Shown: one piece after another, positions 56,813-64,000 of the stretch | How positions within the stretch are numbered: position 1 is the first letter of the stretch | Layout: every line of letters starts with the position of its first letter | NCBI RefSeq assembly: GCF_900129565.1 | Contig: NZ_FQWD01000005.1 | Span: 199,941-263,940 of the forward strand | Reading direction: 5' to 3' | DNA from: Marisediminitalea aggregata | GTDB lineage: Bacteria > Pseudomonadota > Gammaproteobacteria > Enterobacterales > Alteromonadaceae | DNA: 64,000 nt | Made by a program: the position numbers and the translations under genes | The notes under the pieces: model-generated | Databases searched by the model: none | What the model was told of the DNA's origin: nothing | The model's input: only the letters and a program-made list of their open reading frames with translations

Positions 56813-58126
56813 CTAATTGCCCAAGCGAATGTTGTAACGCTGAAGCTTGCGGTAGAGTGTACGTGTGCTGACATCAAGCTGTTTAGCCAGCTCATCTGGT
56901 GTGCCTTCGTAGGTTTTGCAAATACGCTCAAGGTAGACTTGTTCAGCCTGATCAAGGGGCAATATCTGTTGGCTGACGTTTTCACCATCTGCAACACTGA
57001 TCTCGCTCTTGCCAAGGATTTGCGGTGGTAAATCGCTGACCAGTATTTCATCATCATTCGCCATCAACGCTGATTGTTCTACCACGCTGATCAACTCGCG
57101 TATGTTGCCGGGGAAAGCATAGCGGCAGAGCGCATCGATGGCCTGTTTAGAAAAGTGTTTGTGGCGGTGCTCTCCGGCAGACAGAAAGTGTTTGCACAGC
57201 ATCGCTATATCAGACTGGCGTTCACGGAGTGCCGGGAGGTGAATCGGAAACCCGGCAATGCGATAGTAGAGGTCTTGTCTGAATTCGCCTTTCTCCACCA
57301 TAGACAGCAGGTTTTTGTGACTGGCACATACCAGCCGAAAGTCGGCTTTTTTCTGTTTTAGGCCTCCTACTGGCCGATAGCACTGGGTTTCCAGTAACCG
57401 CAGTAATTTAACCTGCATATTGAGCGGCACGTCACCAATTTCGTCGAAAAATACCGTGCCACCATTAGCGACTTCAATGAGCCCTTTTTTGGCATTTGTT
57501 GCCCCGGTGAACGCGCCTTTTTCGTAGCCGAAGAGTTCTGACTCAAACAAGCTTTCGTTTAGTCCGGTACATTCAATAACCACAAAGGGTTTGTCTTTGC
57601 GTCGACTGGATTCATGGACAGCCTGCGCGACCAGTTCTTTACCACTGCCGGTTTCGCCCTGAAGCAGCACCGCAATTTCAGACTGGGAGGCGCGGTTGAT
57701 TCGATTCAGCATGGCTTTAAAGGCATCAGACTGGCCAATCATTTTGTTGGTCTTTGAATCAGCTGACGCGTAACTAATACGGTCGAGAATTTCCAGAAAC
57801 CCCACGGTCATGCCATCCTCATCGCGTACCGGTTTCATCAGAATATCGCAGTAAGTGCGACCTGCAGCGGTATTGTGAATATGCACAACACTGCTGGGGC
57901 GAAGGGTTTGTTTACTCTGGGTCAGCGGGCAATCTTCGCCGTGGTTATCACAAGGCCCGGGGTTGTTGTGTGACACGGCGTAACACGTGCTGGTACCAAC
58001 AGTGACCTCCGTATCGTAGGTTTCCCGGTAAGCTTCGTTGACAGCCTGAATGACATAGTCGGGTGTAATAAAAATGGCGGGCTTGTCGATGGCATTGATC
58101 ATCGATTGGATCAGTGATGCGTTCAT
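56813..58126 (-). CDS. Sigma-54-dependent activator with Cys/His-rich PAS domain
   Basis: 437 residues from ATG 58126 (GGGAGG just upstream); the longer frame to 58294 lacks a ribosome site. The PAS domain (about 8-115) contains Cys48, His53, Cys59, His62 and Cys66 in a compact CYAVSH, PGPC, HGEDCPL pattern. The AAA+ domain (about 130-365) has GETGSGKE (Walker A) and GAFTGA (204-209) for sigma-54 contact, and a Fis-type helix-turn-helix ends the protein ([19 protein letters not shown]). Divergent from sulfide:quinone oxidoreductase, so it probably activates that gene in response to sulfide or sulfane sulfur, perhaps through the cysteines; sensing is inference. Confidence 0.9.
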   Translation of the reverse strand: MNASLIQSMINAIDKPAIFITPDYVIQAVNEAYRETYDTEVTVGTSTCYAVSHNNPGPCDNHGEDCPLTQSKQTLRPSSVVHIHNTAAGRTYCDILMKPVRDEDGMTVGFLEILDRISYASADSKTNKMIGQSDAFKAMLNRINRASQSEIAVLLQGETGSGKELVAQAVHESSRRKDKPFVVIECTGLNESLFESELFGYEKGAFTGATNAKKGLIEVANGGTVFFDEIGDVPLNMQVKLLRLLETQCYRPVGGLKQKKADFRLVCASHKNLLSMVEKGEFRQDLYYRIAGFPIHLPALRERQSDIAMLCKHFLSAGEHRHKHFSKQAIDALCRYAFPGNIRELISVVEQSALMANDDEILVSDLPPQILGKSEISVADGENVSQQILPLDQAEQVYLERICKTYEGTPDELAKQLDVSTRTLYRKLQRYNIRLGN

Positions 58127-58272
58127 GGCCCCTCCCGGTACGACATTTTTGGCAAAGTTAAGCAGTTGAGCGCTGTCAAATTTGGCACAGCTATTTCTCA
58201 ATCTCAACCACTTACGATTAAAGATATAATATAAATCTAATATAAACAGCAGTGTAGCAAGTAAATCCGGGT

Positions 58273-58290
58273 TTGGCACGATAATTGGTA
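58273..58290 (+). promoter_or_regulatory. Sigma-54-like promoter before the SQR gene
   Basis: TTGGCACG-ATAA-TTGGTA matches TTGGCACG-N4-TTGCW with full -24 element and spacing; the -12 GC is GG. It is 75 bp upstream of the SQR start and next to a sigma-54 activator gene. Confidence 0.65.
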
Positions 58291-58364
58291 ACACAGTGTT
58301 AACAACTAACCGGCCGTTAACGCTGAACAGACATACACGGCCCTACAAAACAAAGAGAACGACT

Positions 58365-59654
58365 ATGGCAAAAGTAGTGGTGTTAGGTGCCGGGACAGGA
58401 GGCATGCCCGCAGCCTATGAAGTAAAGGAAGCCCTGGGTAAAGATCATGACGTACTGATGGTCAATGAGCGTGAAGAGTTTCGGTTTGTGCCATCAAACC
58501 CCTGGGTGGCGGTAGGCTGGCGAGAGAGCAGTGCGGTAACCATGCCCATTGAAAAGTACCTGTCGAAGAAACACATCGGCTTTAAATGCGCACGAATAGA
58601 CAAGATTGATGCAGAAGCTAATCTGCTGATTTCGTCGGAAGGCGAAGAAATTAGTTACGACTATCTAATCATTGCCACAGGGCCAAGACTGGCTTTCGAC
58701 GCCATTGAAGGTGCAGGACCGGACGGCTTCACACAGTCTGTTTGTACGCTTGACCATGCTCAGCACTGCTACAGCGACTTTGAAAAATTGGTAGCTAACC
58801 CTGGGCCGGCTATTGTTGGTGCGTTTCAGGGCGCCAGTTGTTTTGGTCCGGCGTACGAATATGCCTTCATTCTGGACAAAGCCCTGCGCGACGCGAAAAT
58901 TCGCCATAAAGTGCCGATTACCTATGTTACCAGTGAACCCTATATTGGCCATTTGGGGTTGGGAGGCGTGGGCGATTCTAAATCCATGCTGGAATCGGAG
59001 CTGCGCAATCGCAACATAAAGTGGATATGCAATGCTCAGGTCGACAAGGTCACAGATGGCGTTATGCACATTAGCGAATTGAATCGCAAAGGCGAAGTGG
59101 ACTTTACCTACGAGGAAGCGTTCAGGCATTCCATGCTAATTCCACCTTTTGGCGGCGTTCCTGCAGTTGCCAACGTTGAAGGGTTGTGTAACCCCAAAGG
59201 GTTTGTGATCACGGATGAGCACCAGCGCTCACCGAAATACCCCAATATTTTTTCAGGTGGTGTTTGCGTTGCGATACCGCCGGTTGAAACCACGCCGGTA
59301 CCCACAGGCACGCCAAAAACCGGCTACATGATTGAAACCATGATGACGGCCATTGCGCATAACCTGAAGCGCATTATTGTCGATAATCAGGCTCCCACGG
59401 CCAAGGGGACCTGGCATGCCATCTGCCTGGCAGACATGGGAGACACTGGCGCAGCATTTGTCGCGATGCCGCAGATCCCGCCGCGTAATGTAACCTGGTT
59501 TAAACAAGGAAAATGGGTACATCTGGCTAAAATTGCCTTCGAGAAATACTTCATGCGAAAAATGAAAACCGGTACCAGTGAGCCCGTCTACGAAAAGTAT
59601 GTGTTGAAAGCCCTCGGCATTGAACGATTGGAGCAGGATGGACATGACAAATAA
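58365..59654 (+). CDS. sqr: Sulfide:quinone oxidoreductase
   Basis: 429 residues from ATG 58365; the longer frame to 58296 overlaps the promoter. The N-terminal Rossmann motif VVVLGAGTGGMPAAYEV binds FAD. Three cysteines, Cys127 (QSVCTLD), Cys159 (GASCFGPAYE) and Cys354 (HAICLADMGD), lie almost exactly at the positions of the catalytic Cys128/160/356 set described for Acidithiobacillus ferrooxidans SQR. The enzyme oxidises sulfide to sulfane sulfur and reduces quinone at the inner membrane. The haem protein gene overlaps its end. Confidence 0.9.
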   Translation: MAKVVVLGAGTGGMPAAYEVKEALGKDHDVLMVNEREEFRFVPSNPWVAVGWRESSAVTMPIEKYLSKKHIGFKCARIDKIDAEANLLISSEGEEISYDYLIIATGPRLAFDAIEGAGPDGFTQSVCTLDHAQHCYSDFEKLVANPGPAIVGAFQGASCFGPAYEYAFILDKALRDAKIRHKVPITYVTSEPYIGHLGLGGVGDSKSMLESELRNRNIKWICNAQVDKVTDGVMHISELNRKGEVDFTYEEAFRHSMLIPPFGGVPAVANVEGLCNPKGFVITDEHQRSPKYPNIFSGGVCVAIPPVETTPVPTGTPKTGYMIETMMTAIAHNLKRIIVDNQAPTAKGTWHAICLADMGDTGAAFVAMPQIPPRNVTWFKQGKWVHLAKIAFEKYFMRKMKTGTSEPVYEKYVLKALGIERLEQDGHDK

Positions 59655-60225
59655 GACAACAAAATTATGGGTGTTCGCCGCCACCCTAGGCGTTTCTAAC
59701 ATTATGAGTATGGCTTTTGCCGATACACTGAATGAAGCCGAGTTCGTCAGCCAGGCCAAATCGAAATCCATGGCACTGGGTGGTGAACTGAAACAGGCGT
59801 TACAGGCGGCAATTAAACAAGGCGGTCTTACCGAAGGAATTACGGTGTGTAAAGATCTGGCCCCTGAGTTGGCTGCTAAATACAGTGTCGACGGCTGGCA
59901 GGTTGGTCGAACATCGTTAAAAGTGCGCAACCCTGAAAATGCCCCTGATGCCTGGGAAACGGATGCGCTAAAAGCAATGGAAAAAGCACTGGACAGCGGC
60001 ATGCCTCCTGCACAACTCGTGCATGCACAGACTGGTTCAGCGTATGCGGAGTGGCGCTACATGCAACCTATTGTAACCCAAGCTGTTTGTCTGAACTGCC
60101 ATGGCGTTTCTTTAACGCCAGCGGTGAAACAGGCCCTACAAGCACAGTACCCCCAGGATCAAGCGACCGGGTTTGACGCAGGGCAACTTCGAGGGGCCTT
60201 TACCGTGCGCTTTGAGCGCAATTGA
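59644..60225 (+). CDS. Tll0287-like (DUF3365) haem-binding periplasmic protein
   Basis: 193 residues from ATG 59644 (AGGA 6 bp upstream; ATG 59638 also possible), overlapping the SQR stop. Signal peptide ends near AFA-DT. A single c-type haem motif, CLNCHG, lies near residue 155 in the Tll0287-like domain, with WRYMQPIVTQAVC before it. It may accept electrons or sense redox changes linked to SQR. Its function is not established. Confidence 0.85.
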   Translation: MTNKTTKLWVFAATLGVSNIMSMAFADTLNEAEFVSQAKSKSMALGGELKQALQAAIKQGGLTEGITVCKDLAPELAAKYSVDGWQVGRTSLKVRNPENAPDAWETDALKAMEKALDSGMPPAQLVHAQTGSAYAEWRYMQPIVTQAVCLNCHGVSLTPAVKQALQAQYPQDQATGFDAGQLRGAFTVRFERN

Positions 60226-60240
60226 CTATGCATTTGTTAT

Positions 60241-60272
60241 GAACAAGGGGCAGGCAAGCCTGGCCCTTGTTC
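60241..60272. terminator. Long hairpin after the haem protein gene
   Basis: GAACAAGGGGCAGGC and GCCTGGCCCTTGTTC (60241-60255, 60258-60272) pair over 15 bp with one mismatch and a 2-base loop. It is 15 bp after the stop. A T-tract is missing. Confidence 0.6.
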
Positions 60273-60306
60273 AGCATCGGCCTTACTGCACAGTACTTAT
60301 CACTCC

Positions 60307-60429
60307 CTACTTACCACGCTCTCTTTGATTACGGTCAACATCACCTTCGCCAATCTTGGTTAGTCTCTTCTCACTGCCTGGCAGCGTACCGCAACGACAC
60401 ATCTGACAACGCATTGTCATTTTTGTCAT
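60307..60429 (-). CDS. Possible small cysteine-rich protein (40 residues)
   Basis: An ATG at 60429 opens 40 codons ending in TAG: a Met-rich start, then CQMCRCG (three cysteines in CxxCxC order), followed by a charged tail ending RNQRERGK. No clear ribosome site is seen; several ATGs follow each other. The cysteine cluster could bind metal. No family recognised. Confidence 0.35.
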   Translation of the reverse strand: MTKMTMRCQMCRCGTLPGSEKRLTKIGEGDVDRNQRERGK

Positions 60430-60674
60430 TGCGGTAAACGCAATCTCTGGTTTGTGCCTGAAGTTTAGCGCGCCATTCATCTTTTTATTAACTTTTTCAG
60501 GGTCTTATAGATTCATTAATGGTTGGCGCAGGTTATGCAAAGCGGTGGTGTATTGAGTTAGATGTTGTACGAGCAGTTGGTGAGGAAACGTCGATTGTTC
60601 GAGATACCCCGGCCTTAACAGGCGCTTTGTACGGGTAAAGAAAGCGTTTTTAATTTTCCGAAGGAGAGAGTCCC

Positions 60675-62249
60675 ATGAGCGATACGTTAATAGAACTATC
60701 GCGGTTACAATTTGCTTTGACAGCAATGTTCCACTTTATATTTGTACCCCTCACGCTGGGGATGACCTTTCTGCTTGCCATCATGGAGTCTGTGTATGTG
60801 ATGACTGGCAAAGAGATCTACAAACAAATGACCCAGTTCTGGGGAAAGCTGTTTGGTATTAACTTCGCCATCGGTGTGGCTACCGGCCTGACCATGGAAT
60901 TCCAGTTCGGCATGAACTGGTCTTATTATTCGCATTACGTGGGCGACATCTTTGGTGCACCGCTGGCTATCGAAGGCCTAATGGCTTTTTTCCTTGAGTC
61001 GACCTTCGTGGGTTTGTTTTTCTTTGGCTGGGACAAGATGTCCAAAGTGAAGCACCTGATGGCGACCTGGCTGGTGGCATTAGGGTCTAATTTCTCCGCG
61101 CTGTGGATCCTGATTGCCAACGGCTGGATGCAACATCCGATAGGTGCCGAGTTCAATACCGAAGCGATGCGCATGGAAATGACCAGCTTTTCAGAGGTGA
61201 TTTTTAACCCTGTTGCTCAGGTTAAGTTTGTACATACCGTGTCTGCTGGTTATGTAACCGGCGCTATTTTCGTACTGGCCATTTCCAGCTACTACCTGTT
61301 AAAACACAAACATATTGCCTTCGCGCGACGCTCATTCGCTATTGCAGCCAGTTTCGGTTTGGCGTCGGTGCTGTCGGTTATTGTGCTGGGCGACGAGAGT
61401 GGCTATGAGTTGGGTGATGTACAGAAAGTGAAACTAGCGGCAGTTGAGGCTGAGTATGAGACTCATGAGGCGCCGGCAGCTTTTACCTTGTTTGGTATTC
61501 CCAACGATGACACCGAGCACACGGATTATGCAATCCAGATCCCTTGGGCCATGGGTATTATTGCCACTCGCTCGCTGGATGAAGAAGTCACCGGTCTTAA
61601 AGATCTAAAAGAGATCCATAGGGTGCGTATCCTGTCTGGTGTCCAGGCTTACAAACAGTTAGACAAGGTACGAGAAGGTACGGCAAGCGACGCTGAACTG
61701 GCGATGTTTGAACAAAACAAAGGTGACCTGGGTTATGCCTTGTTACTGGAGCCCTTCACAGATGACATTACCCAACCTACACCGGAAGCGCTGGAAAAAG
61801 CCGTAGACTACAGCATTCCGCCGGTAGCGCCATTGTTTTACAGCTTCCGCCTGATGGTTGTTTCCGGTTTCTTAATGCTGGCCCTGTTTATCTGTGCATT
61901 CTATTACAGCACTAAACACCAGATCACTAAGCCTCGCTGGTTGCTAAAGGCCGCGTTGTGGAGCTTGCCCTTACCCTGGATTGCCTCAGAAGCTGGTTGG
62001 TTTGTGGCTGAGTATGGTCGTCAGCCCTGGTCGATTGCCGAAGTACTGCCAGTGCACACCGCGGTCTCAAATTTGAGTGTGTCAGACGTCGTGACAACAT
62101 TGGTTGCGTATACCCTGTTCTACATCGCCATGTTCATTATTGGGTTCTATCTAATGAAGAAATACGCCAAACAAGGGCCGGTACCGCCGGAAGACAAAGC
62201 TGCTCTGGACAGTGAAATGGGCCTTGATATCGAAGGAGCAAAAGCATGA
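60675..62249 (+). CDS. cydA: Cytochrome bd ubiquinol oxidase subunit I
   Basis: 524 residues, near E. coli CydA length (long Q-loop form). His20 (FHFIFVPLTLG) corresponds to the haem b595 ligand His19, a second His lies in VKFVHTVSAG, and AEYGRQPW is the family signature. CydA carries the three haems and oxidises quinol while reducing O2 with high affinity. AAGGAG lies before the ATG. Stop overlaps cydB as ATGA. Confidence 0.97.
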   Translation: MSDTLIELSRLQFALTAMFHFIFVPLTLGMTFLLAIMESVYVMTGKEIYKQMTQFWGKLFGINFAIGVATGLTMEFQFGMNWSYYSHYVGDIFGAPLAIEGLMAFFLESTFVGLFFFGWDKMSKVKHLMATWLVALGSNFSALWILIANGWMQHPIGAEFNTEAMRMEMTSFSEVIFNPVAQVKFVHTVSAGYVTGAIFVLAISSYYLLKHKHIAFARRSFAIAASFGLASVLSVIVLGDESGYELGDVQKVKLAAVEAEYETHEAPAAFTLFGIPNDDTEHTDYAIQIPWAMGIIATRSLDEEVTGLKDLKEIHRVRILSGVQAYKQLDKVREGTASDAELAMFEQNKGDLGYALLLEPFTDDITQPTPEALEKAVDYSIPPVAPLFYSFRLMVVSGFLMLALFICAFYYSTKHQITKPRWLLKAALWSLPLPWIASEAGWFVAEYGRQPWSIAEVLPVHTAVSNLSVSDVVTTLVAYTLFYIAMFIIGFYLMKKYAKQGPVPPEDKAALDSEMGLDIEGAKA

Positions 62250-63382
62250 TTGATTATGAAGTACTACGGGTAATTTGGTGGGTACTGGTTGGTGTACTGC
62301 TAATTGGCTTTGCCATCACCGATGGCTTTGACTTGGGAGTAGGTGCACTGCTTACTCTGATTGGTAAAACCGACGACGAACGCCGGGTGATGATTAACAC
62401 CATTGGTCCGCACTGGGATGGCAACCAGGTGTGGTTTATTACCGCGGGTGGCGCTATTTTTGCGGCCTGGCCGATGATTTACGCTACCGCGTTTTCCGGG
62501 TTTTATTTAGCCCTTGCGTTAACGCTGATTGCCCTGTGGATGCGCCCGTTAGGGTTTGATTTCCGCAGTAAGCTACCTGATAAACGCTGGCGTTCTAGCT
62601 GGGACTGGGCGCTATTTGTGTCAGGTGTCGTCCCGTCGCTGATTTTTGGGGTGGCGTTCGGCAACCTGCTGTTAGGTGTACCTTTTGAACTGGAACCCAC
62701 GCTTAAAGCTACGTATACCGGGTCTTTCTTTGGCTTGTTAACCCCGTTTGCTTTGTTGACCGGGTTAGTGTCGGTGGCCATGCTGCTTAATCATGGCGCT
62801 ACCTGGCTGCAAATGAAAACCGACAGCTTCATTCAGGTACGCGCCAGAGCGGTATCGGTGATCCTATCGTTAGCGACTGTTGCATTGTTCGCACTGGCAG
62901 GAGTCTGGGTGGCATTTGGTTTAGACGGCTTCGTGATCACGTCTGTGGTTGATACCGCCGCAACCTCTAACCCGCTTAAGAAAGAAGTGGTGATGGAAGC
63001 GGGTGCCTGGATGAACAATTATGGCAAGTATCCGTGGATGGCTGTCGCACCGGTGCTGGGCATTTTGGGTGGATTAGCCTGTGCATACTTCTCAAAAGCC
63101 GGTAAAGGCGGCTGGGCGTTTGTTAGCAGTTCAGTCATGCTGGCTGGTGTGATTCTGACAGCCGGGTTCTCCATGTTCCCGTTCCTGATGCCTAGCGTGA
63201 CTATGCCTGCAGCCAGCCTGACAGTTTGGGATGCGACATCCAGCTTACTGACGCTGAAAATCATGTTCGGCGTAGCCTGTATCTTTGTTCCCATTGTGCT
63301 CGGATACACCGCCTATGGGTTTTACGTTATGCGCGGTCGTGTGAAAAACAGCGACCTTGATTCGTCTCACGCCATTTATTAA
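62246..63382 (+). CDS. cydB: Cytochrome bd ubiquinol oxidase subunit II
   Basis: 378 residues; begins MIDYEVLRVIWWVLVGVLL with GFAITDGFDLGVG and GPHWDGNQVW, the CydB hallmarks, and about eight to nine helices. Forms the heterodimer with CydA. Starts inside the cydA stop codon. Confidence 0.97.
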   Translation: MIDYEVLRVIWWVLVGVLLIGFAITDGFDLGVGALLTLIGKTDDERRVMINTIGPHWDGNQVWFITAGGAIFAAWPMIYATAFSGFYLALALTLIALWMRPLGFDFRSKLPDKRWRSSWDWALFVSGVVPSLIFGVAFGNLLLGVPFELEPTLKATYTGSFFGLLTPFALLTGLVSVAMLLNHGATWLQMKTDSFIQVRARAVSVILSLATVALFALAGVWVAFGLDGFVITSVVDTAATSNPLKKEVVMEAGAWMNNYGKYPWMAVAPVLGILGGLACAYFSKAGKGGWAFVSSSVMLAGVILTAGFSMFPFLMPSVTMPAASLTVWDATSSLLTLKIMFGVACIFVPIVLGYTAYGFYVMRGRVKNSDLDSSHAIY

Positions 63383-63393
63383 GGAGTACTTTT

Positions 63394-63507
63394 ATGTGGT
63401 ATTTCACTTGGATATTAGGGGTTTTACTGGCCTGTTCCTTTGGCATCATCAATGCCATGTGGTTAGAATCAACTGAAAACATGGACCGTCCTGAAGAAGA
63501 CTCGTGA
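63394..63507 (+). CDS. cydX: Cytochrome bd small subunit CydX
   Basis: 37 residues starting MWYFTWILGVLLACSFGI, nearly the E. coli CydX N-terminus, with one helix and an acidic tail. AAGGAG is 7 bp upstream of the ATG. CydX stabilises the haems of the bd oxidase. Its last codons overlap the start of the next gene. Confidence 0.95.
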   Translation: MWYFTWILGVLLACSFGIINAMWLESTENMDRPEEDS

Positions 63508-64000
63508 CCGAAACGCCTACACTTGCAACCTGGTTTCGCACCACGGTAGAAACACAGGGTGTTGCCTCGCGCAGCACCCTGTATACGTTGGTGGGGTTAA
63601 AAACCTGCCGCATTGTGATCATGATTGCTGGCTTCTGGCTGTTTGCGCACATGATGCACTCGCTGGTGGTATTGGCCCATGCACCGTCTATGGCTGACTG
63701 GATAGGCTTGTCGGTTGCATTGTTACTGGCCTGGTTGCTTCAGGGCGAAGCGAATCGGCGAACGCTGGACGCTAAAACACAGTTATTGCAAGATCTTGAG
63801 GTGCGTTTTGCACGCCATCTGGCAATCGGGCAGCTAGCCATGGTGAGTCAGCAGAGCCCTTATTACTGGCAATCCTTGTGGTTGCATCATATACCCGCCC
63901 TGGCGAATTGGCGTTACGACTACCAGGTACAGCAATATGTAGCGGTACTGGCACCGACAATCGCACTGGCTGGGTTGTCTATGGTGAATTGGCTGATTGG
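63504..64000 (+). CDS. CydD-like ABC transporter, N-terminal part (cut by window end)
   Basis: GTG at 63504, overlapping the cydX stop, opens a 165-codon frame to the window end. It has hydrophobic helices about 36-55 and 62-80 and ABC-exporter-type elements (VSQQSPYYWQSLWLHHIPALANW, then YVAVLAPTIALAG). Its position after cydABX and its layout fit CydD of the CydDC thiol exporter needed for bd oxidase assembly. The ATPase domain is outside the window, so the name is provisional. Confidence 0.75.
   Translation, partial: MTETPTLATWFRTTVETQGVASRSTLYTLVGLKTCRIVIMIAGFWLFAHMMHSLVVLAHAPSMADWIGLSVALLLAWLLQGEANRRTLDAKTQLLQDLEVRFARHLAIGQLAMVSQQSPYYWQSLWLHHIPALANWRYDYQVQQYVAVLAPTIALAGLSMVNWLI

Larger units (their letters stand above)
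60226..60674. other. Intergenic region before cydA
   Basis: About 450 bp. It starts with a long hairpin (60241-60272) and contains a possible minus-strand 40-codon Cys-rich frame (60307-60429). Nothing else was recognised up to the cydA ribosome site (GAAGGAGAG). It must hold the cyd promoter; no clear ArcA or Fnr site was identified. Confidence 0.5.

Noticed and set aside
58178-58194. Second sigma-54-like site (TTGGCACA-N4-TTTC)
   Set aside because: Good -24 element but no GC or GG at -12; the site at 58273 fits better.

Overview
The window looks like chromosome from a marine, Alteromonas-like gammaproteobacterium. This rests on gene content and protein style: TonB-dependent glycan uptake without SusD, cytochrome bd with CydX, a PQQ cluster, BLUF-EAL signalling, and MacB-like and MMPL exporters. 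No rRNA, tRNA, CRISPR array, transposase or phage gene was found.

Region 1 (1 to about 11.2 kb, all minus strand, visibly AT-rich) is an envelope-modification island. It holds the start of one phosphoethanolamine (pEtN) transferase, a small Omp85-family barrel, a PAP2 phosphatase overlapping a second pEtN transferase, a heptosyltransferase-like GT9, a GT29 (sialyltransferase-like) enzyme, and a tightly coupled operon of OmpR-type regulator, acidic-sensor histidine kinase and DUF5916-type barrel. The main finding is here. All four transcription units start with the same promoter design: three NNT(A/C)AG half-sites at exact 11-bp spacing, ending exactly 10 bp before a TA-N3-T -10 box. That is the layout expected for one PmrA/PhoB-like regulator, most simply the island's own.

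Region 2 (11.2-28 kb, more GC-rich) begins with a secreted TIM-barrel glycosidase, a Tat-exported aldo/keto reductase and a four-gene MacAB-like exporter with two separate permeases. A glucuronide-use locus follows: mannonate dehydratase (uxuA), a TonB receptor, two GH2 enzymes and a UxuR/ExuR-like GntR repressor. The 13-bp operator TTGGTAAGGCCAA occurs before uxuA, before the receptor and before the second GH2, defining a local regulon.

Region 3 (28-33.7 kb) contains a DJ-1/PfpI protein, a LysR regulator, two EamA transporters, a gamma-glutamylcyclotransferase-like protein, a DnaJ-related protein and a siderophore-interacting flavoprotein behind a Fur box. Region 4 (33.8-40.3 kb, minus) is a complete pqqABCDE cluster with a short M16 protease (pqqF-like) at its end and an M17 aminopeptidase before it. 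The 23-residue PqqA gene is present and is followed by a strong hairpin terminator before pqqB.

Region 5 (40.3-56.7 kb) has a TetR-EamA pair with a palindromic operator, an MFS exporter, an MMPL exporter / lipoprotein-sorting-like / outer membrane protein operon, assorted hydrolases, an acyltransferase, an S9 oligopeptidase lipoprotein, a TauE/SafE exporter and a BLUF-EAL blue-light phosphodiesterase. Region 6 (56.8 kb to end) is a sulfide module (sigma-54 activator with a Cys/His-rich PAS domain, divergent sulfide:quinone oxidoreductase behind a sigma-54-like promoter, haem-binding Tll0287-like protein), then cydA-cydB-cydX and the start of a CydD-like ABC transporter cut by the window end.
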